From NCBI GenBank assembly GCA_001298575.1, contig LJCV01000231.1:23880-87879 (forward strand): a stretch of 64,000 nucleotides of DNA. Reading direction: 5' to 3'. The position numbers and the translations under genes are program-made. Shown here in pieces: positions 9,071 through 16,377 of this stretch. Origin of the DNA: Actinobacteria bacterium OK074. GTDB taxonomy: Bacteria > Actinomycetota > Actinomycetes > Streptomycetales > Streptomycetaceae. Position 1 is the first letter of the stretch. Each line of letters begins with the position of its first letter. Under the pieces are notes generated by a model. It was not told the origin of the DNA. It ran no database searches and saw nothing but the letters and a program-made list of their open reading frames with translations.

Positions 9071-9099
9071 TGACACGCCCGCCCGTCCGTCCCTACGAT
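9071..9099 (+). promoter_or_regulatory. Promoter of the Cys-codon leader peptide
   Basis: TGACAC (9071-9076) and TACGAT (9094-9099) are separated by exactly 17 bases, a good HrdB-type promoter. The start codon of the leader peptide begins at 9107, seven bases after the -10 box, so transcription should begin at or next to the A of ATG and the message is leaderless. Confidence 0.75.
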
Positions 9100-9106
9100 C
9101 GGCACC

Positions 9107-9187
9107 ATGAAGCAGCAGGCGGATTTCACCAAGCGGCGGGCAGTAGACCTGTGCCGCGTGGCCGCCATGCTCTGTTGCGGCTTCTGA
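9107..9187 (+). CDS. Cys-rich regulatory leader peptide
   Basis: 26 residues: MKQQADFTKRRAVDLC followed by RVAAMLCCGF, with Cys at 16, 23 and 24. This is the RAVDLCRVAAMLC-type 'putative leader peptide' that precedes the sulfurtransferase operon in many streptomycetes. There is no Shine-Dalgarno sequence; the promoter geometry predicts leaderless translation. Leaderless small ORFs ending in several Cys codons are known in mycobacteria to attenuate sulfur-metabolism operons when cysteinyl-tRNA is plentiful. Here the gene sits 169 bases before cysA with a GC-rich foldable stretch between. That it works the same way here is inference. Confidence 0.85.
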   Translation: MKQQADFTKRRAVDLCRVAAMLCCGF

Positions 9188-9241
9188 GCGGAAGCGCGCC
9201 CAGCCGCAGAGACATCGGGAAGCAGCCTTCCGCACGCTGGT

Positions 9242-9266
9242 CCGGGCCCTGGGCCCGGCGGCCCGG
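9242..9266 (+). promoter_or_regulatory. Candidate attenuator with alternative pairings
   Basis: CCGGGCCC (9242-9249) can pair with GGGCCCGG (9251-9258) or with CGGCCCGG (9259-9266); the two pairings exclude each other. It lies between the Cys leader peptide and cysA, about 55 bases past the leader stop, the place expected for a ribosome-controlled switch. Whether these stems control cysA is inference. Confidence 0.35.
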
Positions 9267-9356
9267 CGCGCCGTCCCCGCTCACGGGGAGCACCGACCGT
9301 GCCCCGTACGAATTCCCTCGCAGCACCCCGCCGCACCTGCCCCGGAGGAGAAGAGC

Positions 9357-10196
9357 ATGAGCCGCAGCGACGTCCTGGTAGACGCCGACTGGGTCCAGGA
9401 ACACCTGGACGACCCGAGCATCGCCATCGTCGAGGTGGACGAGGACACGTCCGCGTACGAGAAGAACCACATCAAGAACGCCATCCGGATCGACTGGACC
9501 AAGGACCTCCAGGACCCGGTCCGCCGTGACTTCGTCGACCAGGAGGGCTTCGAGAAGCTCCTGTCGGCCAAGGGCATCGCCAACGACACGCTGGTGATCC
9601 TCTACGGCGGCAACAACAACTGGTTCGCGTCGTACGCCTACTGGTACTTCAAGCTGTACGGCCACGAGAACGTCAAGCTGCTCGACGGTGGCCGCAAGAA
9701 GTGGGAGCTGGACGCCCGCGAGCTGGTGGAGGACGTCCCCGAGCGCGCGACGACGTCGTACACGGCGAAGCCGCAGAACACCGCGATCCGCGCCTTCCGC
9801 GACGACGTCGTGGCGGCGATCGGTGCGCAGAACCTGGTCGACGTCCGTTCGCCCGACGAGTTCTCCGGCAAGCTGCTCGCCCCGGCGCACCTCCCGCAGG
9901 AGCAGTCGCAGCGCCCCGGCCACGTGCCCTCGGCCCGCAACATCCCGTGGTCGAAGAACGCCAACGACGACGGCACCTTCAAGTCGGACGACGAGCTCAA
10001 GGAGCTCTACGCCGAGGAGCAGGTCGACCTGGCCAAGGACACCATCGCGTACTGCCGTATCGGCGAGCGCTCGGCCCTGACGTGGTTCGTCCTGCACGAG
10101 CTGCTCGAGGTCGAGAACGTCAAGAACTACGACGGCTCGTGGACCGAGTACGGCTCCCTGGTCGGCGTGCCGATCGAGCTCGGCGCCAACAAGTAA
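9357..10196 (+). CDS. cysA: Thiosulfate sulfurtransferase (rhodanese), CysA type
   Basis: 279 residues with two rhodanese domains. The N-terminal domain (1-140) is inactive: its loop reads YGGNNNWFAS, with no Cys. The C-terminal domain carries the active Cys233 in CRIGERS, the loop typical of the actinobacterial CysA rhodaneses. It transfers sulfane sulfur from thiosulfate to cyanide in vitro and to thiol acceptors in the cell. GGAGGAGAAGAGC precedes ATG 9357. It forms an operon with the DUF1416 gene 35 bases downstream and is probably controlled by the upstream Cys leader peptide. Confidence 0.95.
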   Translation: MSRSDVLVDADWVQEHLDDPSIAIVEVDEDTSAYEKNHIKNAIRIDWTKDLQDPVRRDFVDQEGFEKLLSAKGIANDTLVILYGGNNNWFASYAYWYFKLYGHENVKLLDGGRKKWELDARELVEDVPERATTSYTAKPQNTAIRAFRDDVVAAIGAQNLVDVRSPDEFSGKLLAPAHLPQEQSQRPGHVPSARNIPWSKNANDDGTFKSDDELKELYAEEQVDLAKDTIAYCRIGERSALTWFVLHELLEVENVKNYDGSWTEYGSLVGVPIELGANK

Positions 10197-10231
10197 CCCT
10201 CAAGCCAAGGCCCGAAGGACGGTAACCAGAC

Positions 10232-10519
10232 ATGTGTGGAGCGAAGGCCGGCGGCCCGGACGCCTCGACGATCAAGCCCGGTGAGACGACGATCCAGGGC
10301 CAGGTGACGCGCGACGGTGAGCCGGTGACCGGTTACGTGCGCCTCCTTGACTCGACCGGAGAGTTCACGGCGGAGGTCCCGACCTCCGCGACGGGTCAGT
10401 TCCGCTTCTACGCGGCCGAGGGCACCTGGACCGTCCGCGCCCTCGTCCCCGGCGCGACGGCCGACCGCACGGTGGTCGCCCAGCAGGGCGGTCTGGCGGA
10501 GGTCGCGATCGCGGTCTGA
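10232..10519 (+). CDS. DUF1416 protein
   Basis: 95 residues, starting MCGAKAGGPDASTIKPGETT. A single beta-sandwich-like domain (IQGQVTRDGEPVTGYVRLLD ... FRFYAAEGTWTVRALVPGA), resembling carboxypeptidase-regulatory or transthyretin-like folds. Members stand directly after the CysA rhodanese in actinobacteria, and the conserved Cys2 could take part in sulfur transfer; that is inference from position. Ends before a hairpin at 10539-10569. Confidence 0.9.
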   Translation: MCGAKAGGPDASTIKPGETTIQGQVTRDGEPVTGYVRLLDSTGEFTAEVPTSATGQFRFYAAEGTWTVRALVPGATADRTVVAQQGGLAEVAIAV

Positions 10520-10538
10520 GACCGAGCAAGTCAGGAGG

Positions 10539-10569
10539 GCCGCACCTTGTCGTCAGGGTGCGGCTCTTT
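10539..10569 (+). terminator. Terminator of the cysA-DUF1416 operon
   Basis: GCCGCACC (10539-10546) and GGTGCGGC (10557-10564) form an 8-bp stem with a 10-base loop, followed by TCTTTG. Confidence 0.7.
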
Positions 10570-10595
10570 GGCGTGTACGGGCCTACCCTGGAGTT

Positions 10596-10856
10596 ATGTA
10601 CGCACGCCGGCGCCACGTGTACTTCGCCATGATGGGGACGTGCATCGGTCTCTTCGTCCTGGCGTGGTCGGTCGTGCGCCTGTGGTCGGTGCCCGTGGCG
10701 GTGGGGATGTGTGTGGTGGCGATGGTGATCCCGCCGCTGGCCGCGATCACCGCGAACCGGCGGGGGCCGGAGGACCGCTGGTGGGACGATCCGTCCGGGG
10801 ACCCCAAGTCGGACGAGTGGTGGGACGAGTTGGACGGGAAGAAGCGGCGGCCGTAG
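10596..10856 (+). CDS. DUF3099 small membrane protein
   Basis: 86 residues. Two membrane helices (YFAMMGTCIGLFVLAWSVV and VAVGMCVVAMVIPPLAAIT) and a charged, Trp-rich tail (EDRWWDDPSGDP, DEWWDEL) as in DUF3099 proteins. TACCCT at 10584-10589 places transcription start at the ATG, so the gene is probably leaderless. Function unknown. Confidence 0.85.
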   Translation: MYARRRHVYFAMMGTCIGLFVLAWSVVRLWSVPVAVGMCVVAMVIPPLAAITANRRGPEDRWWDDPSGDPKSDEWWDELDGKKRRP

Positions 10857-10861
10857 CGGGC

Positions 10862-11224
10862 TCAGTACACGAGCGCCTGGGTGTCGTCGGCAAGGGCTTC
10901 CTGGACGAAGAGCTGCGCGCCCGCGATGCGGACGCCGTCGAGGACGTCCTTCTCGGTGATGTTCCGCCGGGCCGCGCACTGCGTGCACAGCGTGAGGGTG
11001 CCGCCGGCGAGGACGGAGTCGAGGAGGTCCGGCAGCGGGGCGGCGTGCGGGAGTTCGAACTCGGCCGCGCGGCCGGGGAGGGCGAACCAGGCCGACTCCC
11101 CGGTCAGCCACAGCGAGACCTCGACGCCACTGGCCACGGCGACGGCCGCCACGGTGAACGCCTGCGAACACCGCTCGGGCGCGTCCGCCCCGGCCGTCAC
11201 TTTGATCACTAGCTTCTTGGGCAT
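10862..11224 (-). CDS. DsrE-family protein
   Basis: 120 residues from ATG 11224 (MPKKLVIKVTAGADAPERC). Rossmann-like DsrE/TusD fold; conserved Cys residues in APERCSQAF and TLCTQCAARR could carry sulfur, as in DsrE/TusD relays. The neighbouring rhodanese fits a sulfur-transfer role, by inference. Start choice is uncertain: ATG 11224 has TACCCT exactly 12 bases upstream (leaderless geometry), whereas ATG 11353, in the same frame, has GGAGG four bases upstream and would add 43 residues (MATTVVPASPWERQVGLL...). The gene ends 6 bases from the DUF3099 stop and converges with it. Confidence 0.85.
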   Translation of the reverse strand: MPKKLVIKVTAGADAPERCSQAFTVAAVAVASGVEVSLWLTGESAWFALPGRAAEFELPHAAPLPDLLDSVLAGGTLTLCTQCAARRNITEKDVLDGVRIAGAQLFVQEALADDTQALVY

Positions 11225-11539
11225 GGGGGCAGGGTAGTACCGGGGCTGGGGCCGGGGCGGGTGCGGTCCGGAGCGGGTGGCGCGGTAGTGGTCCCGCATG
11301 AGGAGCCCGACCTGCCGCTCCCACGGTGACGCGGGTACGACGGTGGTTGCCATGGTGCCTCCGACGGCCGGTGCCCCGTGGTTCGGGGCGGTGTGCCCAG
11401 CACACGGCGTCAACCTGCTGATCGGTGGTCAACTCTCCTTTCACGCAAGGAGTTTGCGCCTCGTGCAAGCGGTCTCGACGGGCCCGTGCCCGTACCCGTA
11501 GCGTGTTGGGCCCCGGTGGTACGGCGTGGGGGAGGACCC
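11225..11539. promoter_or_regulatory. Divergent region DsrE / HTH gene
   Basis: 315 bases. The first 130 may be coding if the DsrE protein starts at 11353. The rest holds the promoter of the HTH gene: TAGCGT at 11499-11504 is a possible -10 box, and GCAAG motifs recur around 11447-11469. No other gene is seen. Confidence 0.4.
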
Positions 11540-12862
11540 GTGCCCGTTGACCCGCTCTGGAACAGCGCGCGTGTACGCGAACTGGCCGTGCAGCGGCGCC
11601 CCGGCGCGCTGATCAGGCTGGGCCGGGAGCACCGGGCGTGGACGCTCGCCGTGCTCGGAGACCGGCTCGGCTGTTCGCCCGCCACCGTGTCCCGGCTGGA
11701 GCGGCGGACGCGGATCGTCGATCTGACCCTGGTGCACCGGGCCGCGATCGAGGTCGGGGTGCCCCGACACGTTCTGGTGAGTTCTCTGGCGCCGCCCGCA
11801 ACCGTGGCCGTTGTCACTAGAGTGACCGCCGATCCGCGTGATGCCGAGGAGGACCCCATGCGCCGCCGTACGCTGCTCGCCGCCACGGCCGTCGCCGGGC
11901 CCGTCGGCCTGCTGATGGGGCTGGACGACGCTCTGGCCGACGCCCCCGCCCCGTCGGGCGCCGGGCCGCTGGACGCCCGGCTGGCCACCGCCCGGGCGCT
12001 GTTCGACCGGGGCACGCACGGGCGGCTGCTCGCCGCGCTGCCCGGTCTCGTCGCGGACGCGCACGCCGCCGTCTCCTCCCGCCGCGCCCTCGACCAGGCC
12101 CGGCTCTCCGCCGTGTACAGCCTCGCCTCCGCCGTCCTCATCAAGCTCGGCTCCTACGACCGCGCCCGGCTCACCGCGGACCGGGCCCGTACCTGGGCCG
12201 AGGTGTCCGGCTCCCCGCTCGCCGCGGCCGCCGCCGCCAAGGAGTTGGCGATCGTGCTGCGCCACCAGGACCGGAACGCCGCCGCACAGCGGCTGATGAC
12301 CTCGGCCGCCGCCGACGTCGAGGCGACCGGGCTGCGTACGGACGCCTCGGCCGCCGCGTACGCGCAGACGCTCTGCACGCTCGCCTACACCGCCGCCCGG
12401 GGCGGGCAGCGCGCCGAGGCCCTCGCGATGACCGAGGAGGCCCGCCGCGCCTGCCGCCGGCTGCCGCAGGCCACCCCGCCGGGCCGGCTGTTCACCATCA
12501 GCCCCGCCGCCGTCGACCTCTACGCGGTCGGCGTGCACTGGGCGCTCGGGGACGCGGGCGCCGCCCTGGAGGCCGGGAAGAACCTGCGCGCGGAACAGTT
12601 CCCGACGGCCGAGCGCAAGGCGCGCATGGGCACCGACATGGCACGGGCCTGGTGGGCGTGGCAGCGGCCCGAACAGACCGCCCACGCACTCCTCGACGCC
12701 CACCGCGCCAGCCCCGGCGAGGTCCGCGACCGCCCCGCCATCCGCGCGATCGTCCACGAACTGGCCGAACGCCACCCGCGCACGAGCGGGGTGCGCGAGC
12801 TGTACGCGGCGGTGGGGCGCGTCGGCGTTACGGCGACGGGTGGACCGTCAGGGCCACGATGA
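11540..12862 (+). CDS. Helix-turn-helix (XRE-like) regulator with TPR-like C-terminal part
   Basis: 440 residues from GTG 11540, preceded by GGGGGAGGA. Residues 15-70 form a helix-turn-helix: LIRLGREHRAWTLAVLGDRL then CSPATVSRLERR. Residues 115-140 are a twin-Arg-like hydrophobic stretch (RRRTLLAATAVAGPVGLLMG). The remaining 290 residues are Ala-rich amphipathic helices resembling tetratricopeptide repeats. This architecture (HTH, hydrophobic hinge, TPR-like region) is common among Streptomyces regulators of unknown target. It overlaps the 3' end of a small minus-strand gene by 35 bases. Confidence 0.85.
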   Translation: MPVDPLWNSARVRELAVQRRPGALIRLGREHRAWTLAVLGDRLGCSPATVSRLERRTRIVDLTLVHRAAIEVGVPRHVLVSSLAPPATVAVVTRVTADPRDAEEDPMRRRTLLAATAVAGPVGLLMGLDDALADAPAPSGAGPLDARLATARALFDRGTHGRLLAALPGLVADAHAAVSSRRALDQARLSAVYSLASAVLIKLGSYDRARLTADRARTWAEVSGSPLAAAAAAKELAIVLRHQDRNAAAQRLMTSAAADVEATGLRTDASAAAYAQTLCTLAYTAARGGQRAEALAMTEEARRACRRLPQATPPGRLFTISPAAVDLYAVGVHWALGDAGAALEAGKNLRAEQFPTAERKARMGTDMARAWWAWQRPEQTAHALLDAHRASPGEVRDRPAIRAIVHELAERHPRTSGVRELYAAVGRVGVTATGGPSGPR

Positions 12863-12953
12863 TCGTGGCCAGGAGGCCGGCGACGCTGAGGAGGGTCAGG
12901 ACGCCGCTCCAGAAGGCGTCGCCGTCGGGGGCGGTACGACGGCGGCGCCTCAT
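12828..12953 (-). CDS. 41-residue single-span membrane protein
   Basis: Five Arg residues after Met, a short polar stretch, then a hydrophobic helix (FWSGVLTLLSVAGLLATIIV) and TVHPSP. The ATG at 12953 overlaps the preceding stop (ATGA at 12950-12953), so it is the last of four coupled small genes running from 13547. Positive-inside topology puts the N terminus in the cytoplasm. No family recognised. Confidence 0.6.
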   Translation of the reverse strand: MRRRRRTAPDGDAFWSGVLTLLSVAGLLATIIVALTVHPSP

Positions 12954-13126
12954 GGGGTGGGGGCGGTCGTGCGGGTCCGGACGCGGGTGACTCTGGCGGG
13001 GGTCAATTCCCTTGGCAGGCCGGGGAGTTGGGTGAGGGTTCCGGTGATGGCCCCGGTCGCGTCCGTACGGCCGGTGGCGGTGGCGGTGGGCAGGGGTGCG
13101 TTCCTGAATCGCCTGGGTCGCTTCAC
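12950..13126 (-). CDS. 58-residue basic protein, unknown
   Basis: GTG 13126 overlaps the stop of the previous gene (GTGA at 13123-13126), with GGAG ten bases upstream. Begins with KRPRRFRNAPLPTATATG, has no Cys or hydrophobic helix, and is Thr/Pro/Arg-rich. It overlaps the next small gene by ATGA. The coupling on both sides is the main reason to accept it as a gene. Confidence 0.5.
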   Translation of the reverse strand: MKRPRRFRNAPLPTATATGRTDATGAITGTLTQLPGLPRELTPARVTRVRTRTTAPTP

Positions 13127-13323
13127 GTGTTCCGCTCCTCGTGCTCTTCGTGCTGCTCGTTCTGGTGCCGCCTGAGCAGCACGTTCATGTCCGTCTCGGC
13201 GCTGCGGTCGTGCTTGGCGCGTGCGGTTGTCCGCCGCTCGTCCAGTTCGGCGCACCGGGCGCAGTCCGCGACCGGGTTGGGCGGGCGGTTCTTCCCCACG
13301 TACAGCTCGTCGGGCGTGGTCAT
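13123..13323 (-). CDS. Small CxxC protein of Streptomyces HTH loci
   Basis: 66 residues from ATG 13323, which overlaps the stop of the gene before it (ATGA at 13320-13323). Contains CARCAELD (Cys-x2-Cys) followed by a helical charged region ending DMNVLLRRHQNEQHEEH, whose His and Cys residues could bind zinc. Proteins of this type (C..C then VLLRRH) recur beside XRE/DUF397 genes in streptomycetes. Function unknown. Confidence 0.65.
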   Translation of the reverse strand: MTTPDELYVGKNRPPNPVADCARCAELDERRTTARAKHDRSAETDMNVLLRRHQNEQHEEHEERNT

Positions 13324-13547
13324 GCCGGACGCGCCGTGGCCCGCGCGTTCACCGCCTTCACCTCGGCACTCAGCCGCTCCTCGCGGGTCGGGGTGCGCAG
13401 TGTCGTGGGGTCGGCACCCCATTCCCGGCCGCCGCCGACCGGGCGCAGCATCGCGTGCGGGCCGGCACGGTCCTGGTATTCGCCTACCTTGCGCGTCGCG
13501 GGGTCGTACAACAGCTCTCCGCGTTCGAATTCCCATTCCGACTTCAT
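13320..13547 (-). CDS. Small unknown protein, first gene of a four-gene operon
   Basis: 75 residues from ATG 13547 with AAAGGAG eight bases upstream; GTG 13556 is in frame but overlaps that ribosome site. MKSEWEFERGELLYDPATRK then VGEYQDRAG and LRPVGGGREW: a small beta-rich domain of a kind repeatedly found beside Streptomyces XRE/DUF397 pairs. It is divergent from the XRE gene at 13715, with a shared promoter region of 167 bases that is less GC-rich. Confidence 0.7.
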   Translation of the reverse strand: MKSEWEFERGELLYDPATRKVGEYQDRAGPHAMLRPVGGGREWGADPTTLRTPTREERLSAEVKAVNARATARPA

Positions 13548-13714
13548 ATGGTTCACTCCTTTCCTCCAACATCTATACGAAATGTGGTTATTGGACTACT
13601 CTGCGTACTCCGGCTGATACGAGGATGACCCGTCTGCGGGGTGTTAACACTGTGGAACGGGCTGGGCCCGGGGAGCCGGATGGGCTAGTTCAACAAAACC
13701 TACGGAGGGGCGAG

Positions 13715-14557
13715 ATGCCATCTCGGCGGGCGGTCACGGGGCTGAGCCAGGAGCCGCGGCAGCGGTACGCGGAGGAGGTGCGGTTACTGCGCGCCGAACG
13801 CGGGGTCAGCCTGCGGCAGTTGGGGACGGAACTGGGGTGGGACCCGTCCACCCTGGGGAAGGTGGAGAACGGACAGAGCGTGGGTAGCCCCGAGCTGGCC
13901 CAGGCGCTCGACACGTACTACGGGACGGGGAAGATGCTGCTCGCGCTGTGGGAGTTGGCGATTGCCGACACGCAGCAGTACAAGGAGCGGTACCGCGATT
14001 ACATGTCCTTGGAGTCGGGGTCCGTCAGCATGTGGCACTACGGAGTGGGTACTGTGCACGGGCTGCTCCAAACCCCGGCCTACGCGCGCGAGTTGCTCGC
14101 GGCCGGTGGCCTGGAGGGTGAGGAGCTGGACCAGCAGGTCGAGTTGCGCACCCAGCGTGCGGAGCTGCTGAACGGGGAGGACGTGCCCACGTTCCGCACG
14201 ATCCTCTCCGAGACGGTGCTACGCACCCCGCTGAAAAACCCTGCGGAATGGCGGGAGCAGCTGGAACACTTGCTGACGATGTCGGAGCGCCTCAAAGTCA
14301 TCATCCAAGTGCTGCCACAGTCCGTCGGACTGCATGCGCTGACGAACACGGACACCATGTTCCTGCGGGCTGCCGACGGCAGTACCGTGGCCTGGGTGGA
14401 GACCGGCTACTCGGGCGAACTGGTCCAGGAGGCTCCGGCAGTTGAGCGGCTCCAACTCCGATACGATCGGGTACGCGATTTGGCCCTATCGCCGGACGAA
14501 TCGCGTGAGTTCATCAGGCGGATCTTGGAGGAAGTGCCGTGCGAGCCACCGAACTGA
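13715..14557 (+). CDS. XRE-family regulator with DUF5753 domain (WhiJ-like type)
   Basis: 280 residues from ATG 13715 with GGAGG seven bases upstream. Helix-turn-helix at residues 20-65 (GVSLRQLGTELGWDPSTLGK, then VENGQ). The C-terminal DUF5753 part (95-280) has MSLESGSVSMWHYGVGTVHG, FRTILSETVL and HALTNTDTMF. Such proteins pair with DUF397 proteins and act in development or antibiotic control. Codon 24 is TTA (13784-13786), so translation probably needs the bldA tRNA. Its 3' end overlaps the first DUF397 gene by 19 bases. Confidence 0.93.
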   Translation: MPSRRAVTGLSQEPRQRYAEEVRLLRAERGVSLRQLGTELGWDPSTLGKVENGQSVGSPELAQALDTYYGTGKMLLALWELAIADTQQYKERYRDYMSLESGSVSMWHYGVGTVHGLLQTPAYARELLAAGGLEGEELDQQVELRTQRAELLNGEDVPTFRTILSETVLRTPLKNPAEWREQLEHLLTMSERLKVIIQVLPQSVGLHALTNTDTMFLRAADGSTVAWVETGYSGELVQEAPAVERLQLRYDRVRDLALSPDESREFIRRILEEVPCEPPN

Positions 14558-14829
14558 GCGCTGCGACCTGGCGCAAGAGCAGCTACAGCAACCAGGACGG
14601 CGGCGAGTGCATCGAGGTCTCCGACGATTTCCTGAGTGCCGCCGCCTGGCGCAAGAGCACGTACAGCAACCAAGACGGCGGCGCCTGCCTGGAGTTCGCC
14701 GACAACCTCTCCTCCGTCGTCCCTGTCCGTGACAGCAAGGACCCCTCACGTGGTGCGCTCGTGTTCGAGGCCGTCGCGTGGGCGTCGTTCGTGGGGGCGG
14801 TCAAGGGCGACGGCGGGCTCGTCGTCTGA
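14539..14829 (+). CDS. DUF397 protein with two core repeats
   Basis: 96 residues, GTG start at 14539 with GGAGG seven bases upstream, inside the end of the XRE gene. DUF397 proteins usually have one core WRKSSYSN-x-GGxCVE of about 60 residues. Here the core occurs twice, 26 residues apart (Trp at codons starting 14569 and 14647), followed by the normal tail VPVRDSKDP. DUF397 partners modulate their XRE regulator; that is known for the family, not shown here. Confidence 0.92.
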   Translation: MRATELSAATWRKSSYSNQDGGECIEVSDDFLSAAAWRKSTYSNQDGGACLEFADNLSSVVPVRDSKDPSRGALVFEAVAWASFVGAVKGDGGLVV

Positions 14830-15141
14830 CCCTGCTGAGTCGTGGACATTCACCTTGCGGATGTCGGAGGAAGCGTCGTGCGAGCCACCGGCCTGAGTAA
14901 CGTCTCCTGGCTGAAGAGCAGCTACAGCAACTCGGAAGGCGGCGCCTGCATCGAGATCTCCTACGACCTCCTGAGTGCCGCCCGGTGGCGTAAGAGCAGC
15001 CACAGCAACTCCGACGGCGGCGCGTGCCTCGAAGTCTCCGACGACTTCCTGAGCGCCGCCGCCTGGCGCAAGAGCAGCTACAGCAACTCCGACGGCGGCC
15101 AATGCCTGGAGTTCGCCCACAACCTCCCCTCCGTCGTCCCC
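14569..15141 (+). repeat. 78-bp coding repeat, five copies over two DUF397 genes
   Basis: Each unit encodes W-x-KSS/TYSN-x-D/E-GG-x-C plus a linker ending LSAA. Units start at 14569, 14647 (first gene), and 14908, 14986, 15064 (second gene). The unit is in frame in every case. Confidence 0.85.
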
Positions 15142-15246
15142 GTCCGTGACAGCAAGGACCCCTCGCGCGGTGCCCTCGTGTTCGAGGCCATCGCGTGGGC
15201 GTCGTTCGTGGGCGCGGTCAAGGGCGACGGAGGGGCACTGGCCTAG
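14878..15246 (+). CDS. DUF397 protein with three core repeats
   Basis: 122 residues from GTG 14878, with GGAGG seven bases upstream; its first codons GTGCGAGCCACCG match those of the previous gene. The core occurs three times with a 26-residue (78-base) period (Trp codons at 14908, 14986, 15064). The C-terminal 45 residues are almost identical to the preceding gene, so the two arose by recent duplication. In-frame GTG 14842 would add 12 residues and is less likely. Confidence 0.9.
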   Translation: MRATGLSNVSWLKSSYSNSEGGACIEISYDLLSAARWRKSSHSNSDGGACLEVSDDFLSAAAWRKSSYSNSDGGQCLEFAHNLPSVVPVRDSKDPSRGALVFEAIAWASFVGAVKGDGGALA

Positions 15247-15263
15247 CCGAGGCCGTCGGCGCG

Positions 15264-16220
15264 TCAGTCCTGGCGGACGTCGTTCCGCCCCGGACCCCCG
15301 TACAACCGGTCCACGTCCGCCCCGCCGCGCAGGATGTCGTCGCCGCTGTTGCCCCAGAGGGTGTCCGCGCTGACGTTGCCGTAGAGGGTGTCCGCGCCCG
15401 TGCCGCCGTAGAGCGTGTCGGCGCCGCTGCCGCCGTAGAGGTGGTCGTCGCCGGCGTAGCCGAGGAGCGTGTCGTTGCCGCCGATGCCGTTGAGGGTGTC
15501 GTCGCCGGGGCCGCCCGAGAGGGTGTCGGCCGCGCCGATGCCGGTGATGGTGTCGTTGCCGCTGTTGCCGAAGGCGAGGTGGGCGTTGACCTGCGTGTCG
15601 TCGCCGGTGCCGCCGTACTGGGTGTGGCCGCCGAAGAGGTAGTCGTCGCCCGCGTCGCCGTAGAGGGTGTCCGTGCTGTCGGCCGCCCAGCCCTCGTGGA
15701 TGCTGTCGTCGCCCGCGCCGCCGTGCAGAGAGTCGCTGCCGCTGTTGCCGTAGATCAGGTCGTTGCCCGCGCCGCCCTGGATCGTGTCGTTGCCCTTGCC
15801 GCCCCAGAGGTACGCGTCGAAGGTGCCGTCGAGGGTGATGGTGTCGTCGCCGTCGCCCAACTCCGAGGAGAACTCGGGGTGTTCGTCGCCCGCGGTGGTC
15901 TCGGGGAGTGTGCAGACGACCGTGTTCTCGTTGCCGCCCTGGGCGCAGCCCGTGCCGGGGGTGATCGGGAACGCGTCGGTGATCGTGTACTGCCAGGGGG
16001 CGCCCGCGACACCGTTCGCCTCGGTGACCTCGACCTTGTTGTCCTGGCCCGACTCGGGCGTGTAGTAGAGGACGTTTCCCTCGCCTACGTACGCCGTCGG
16101 TTGCGTGTCGGCCGTCGCAGCCTGGGCCGTGAGCAGCATTCCGGCGCCCACGGCGAGGGTCAGTGCGGTCGCGGTGAGCTTTCTGGAACGGGAAACGGGG
16201 CTGGATATGGGGCTGGAAAT
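15264..16220 (-). CDS. Secreted calcium-binding repeat (RTX-like) protein
   Basis: About 318 residues. Signal peptide SRSRKLTATALTLAVGAGML ending near AQAATA. The C-terminal 200 residues are RTX-type nonapeptides (GGxGxDxLxG, e.g. GGAGNDLIYGNSGSDSLHGG) that fold into a calcium-filled beta roll. No enzyme domain follows, so it is a short secreted repeat protein. The start is unusual: no ATG, GTG or TTG lies at a sensible distance from a ribosome site. AAGGAG at 16227-16232 stands six bases before an ATT at 16218-16220, used here. In-frame TTG 16280 and GTG 16343 are alternatives without a ribosome site. Confidence 0.82.
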   Translation of the reverse strand: MSSPISSPVSRSRKLTATALTLAVGAGMLLTAQAATADTQPTAYVGEGNVLYYTPESGQDNKVEVTEANGVAGAPWQYTITDAFPITPGTGCAQGGNENTVVCTLPETTAGDEHPEFSSELGDGDDTITLDGTFDAYLWGGKGNDTIQGGAGNDLIYGNSGSDSLHGGAGDDSIHEGWAADSTDTLYGDAGDDYLFGGHTQYGGTGDDTQVNAHLAFGNSGNDTITGIGAADTLSGGPGDDTLNGIGGNDTLLGYAGDDHLYGGSGADTLYGGTGADTLYGNVSADTLWGNSGDDILRGGADVDRLYGGPGRNDVRQD

Positions 16221-16377
16221 GGGGTGCTCCTTGGGTGGCGAGGCGGGCAGTCGCCCTCTTCGACCCGAGGAATCGAACAAAGGTTGTACCGAGCGCGGCC
16301 CCCGCCGATGAGTTTGACTGGGCCGGGGAGTCTCACCCTTCACGATTCGGGATCAGCCGCGATCAGGAGGAGGAACC

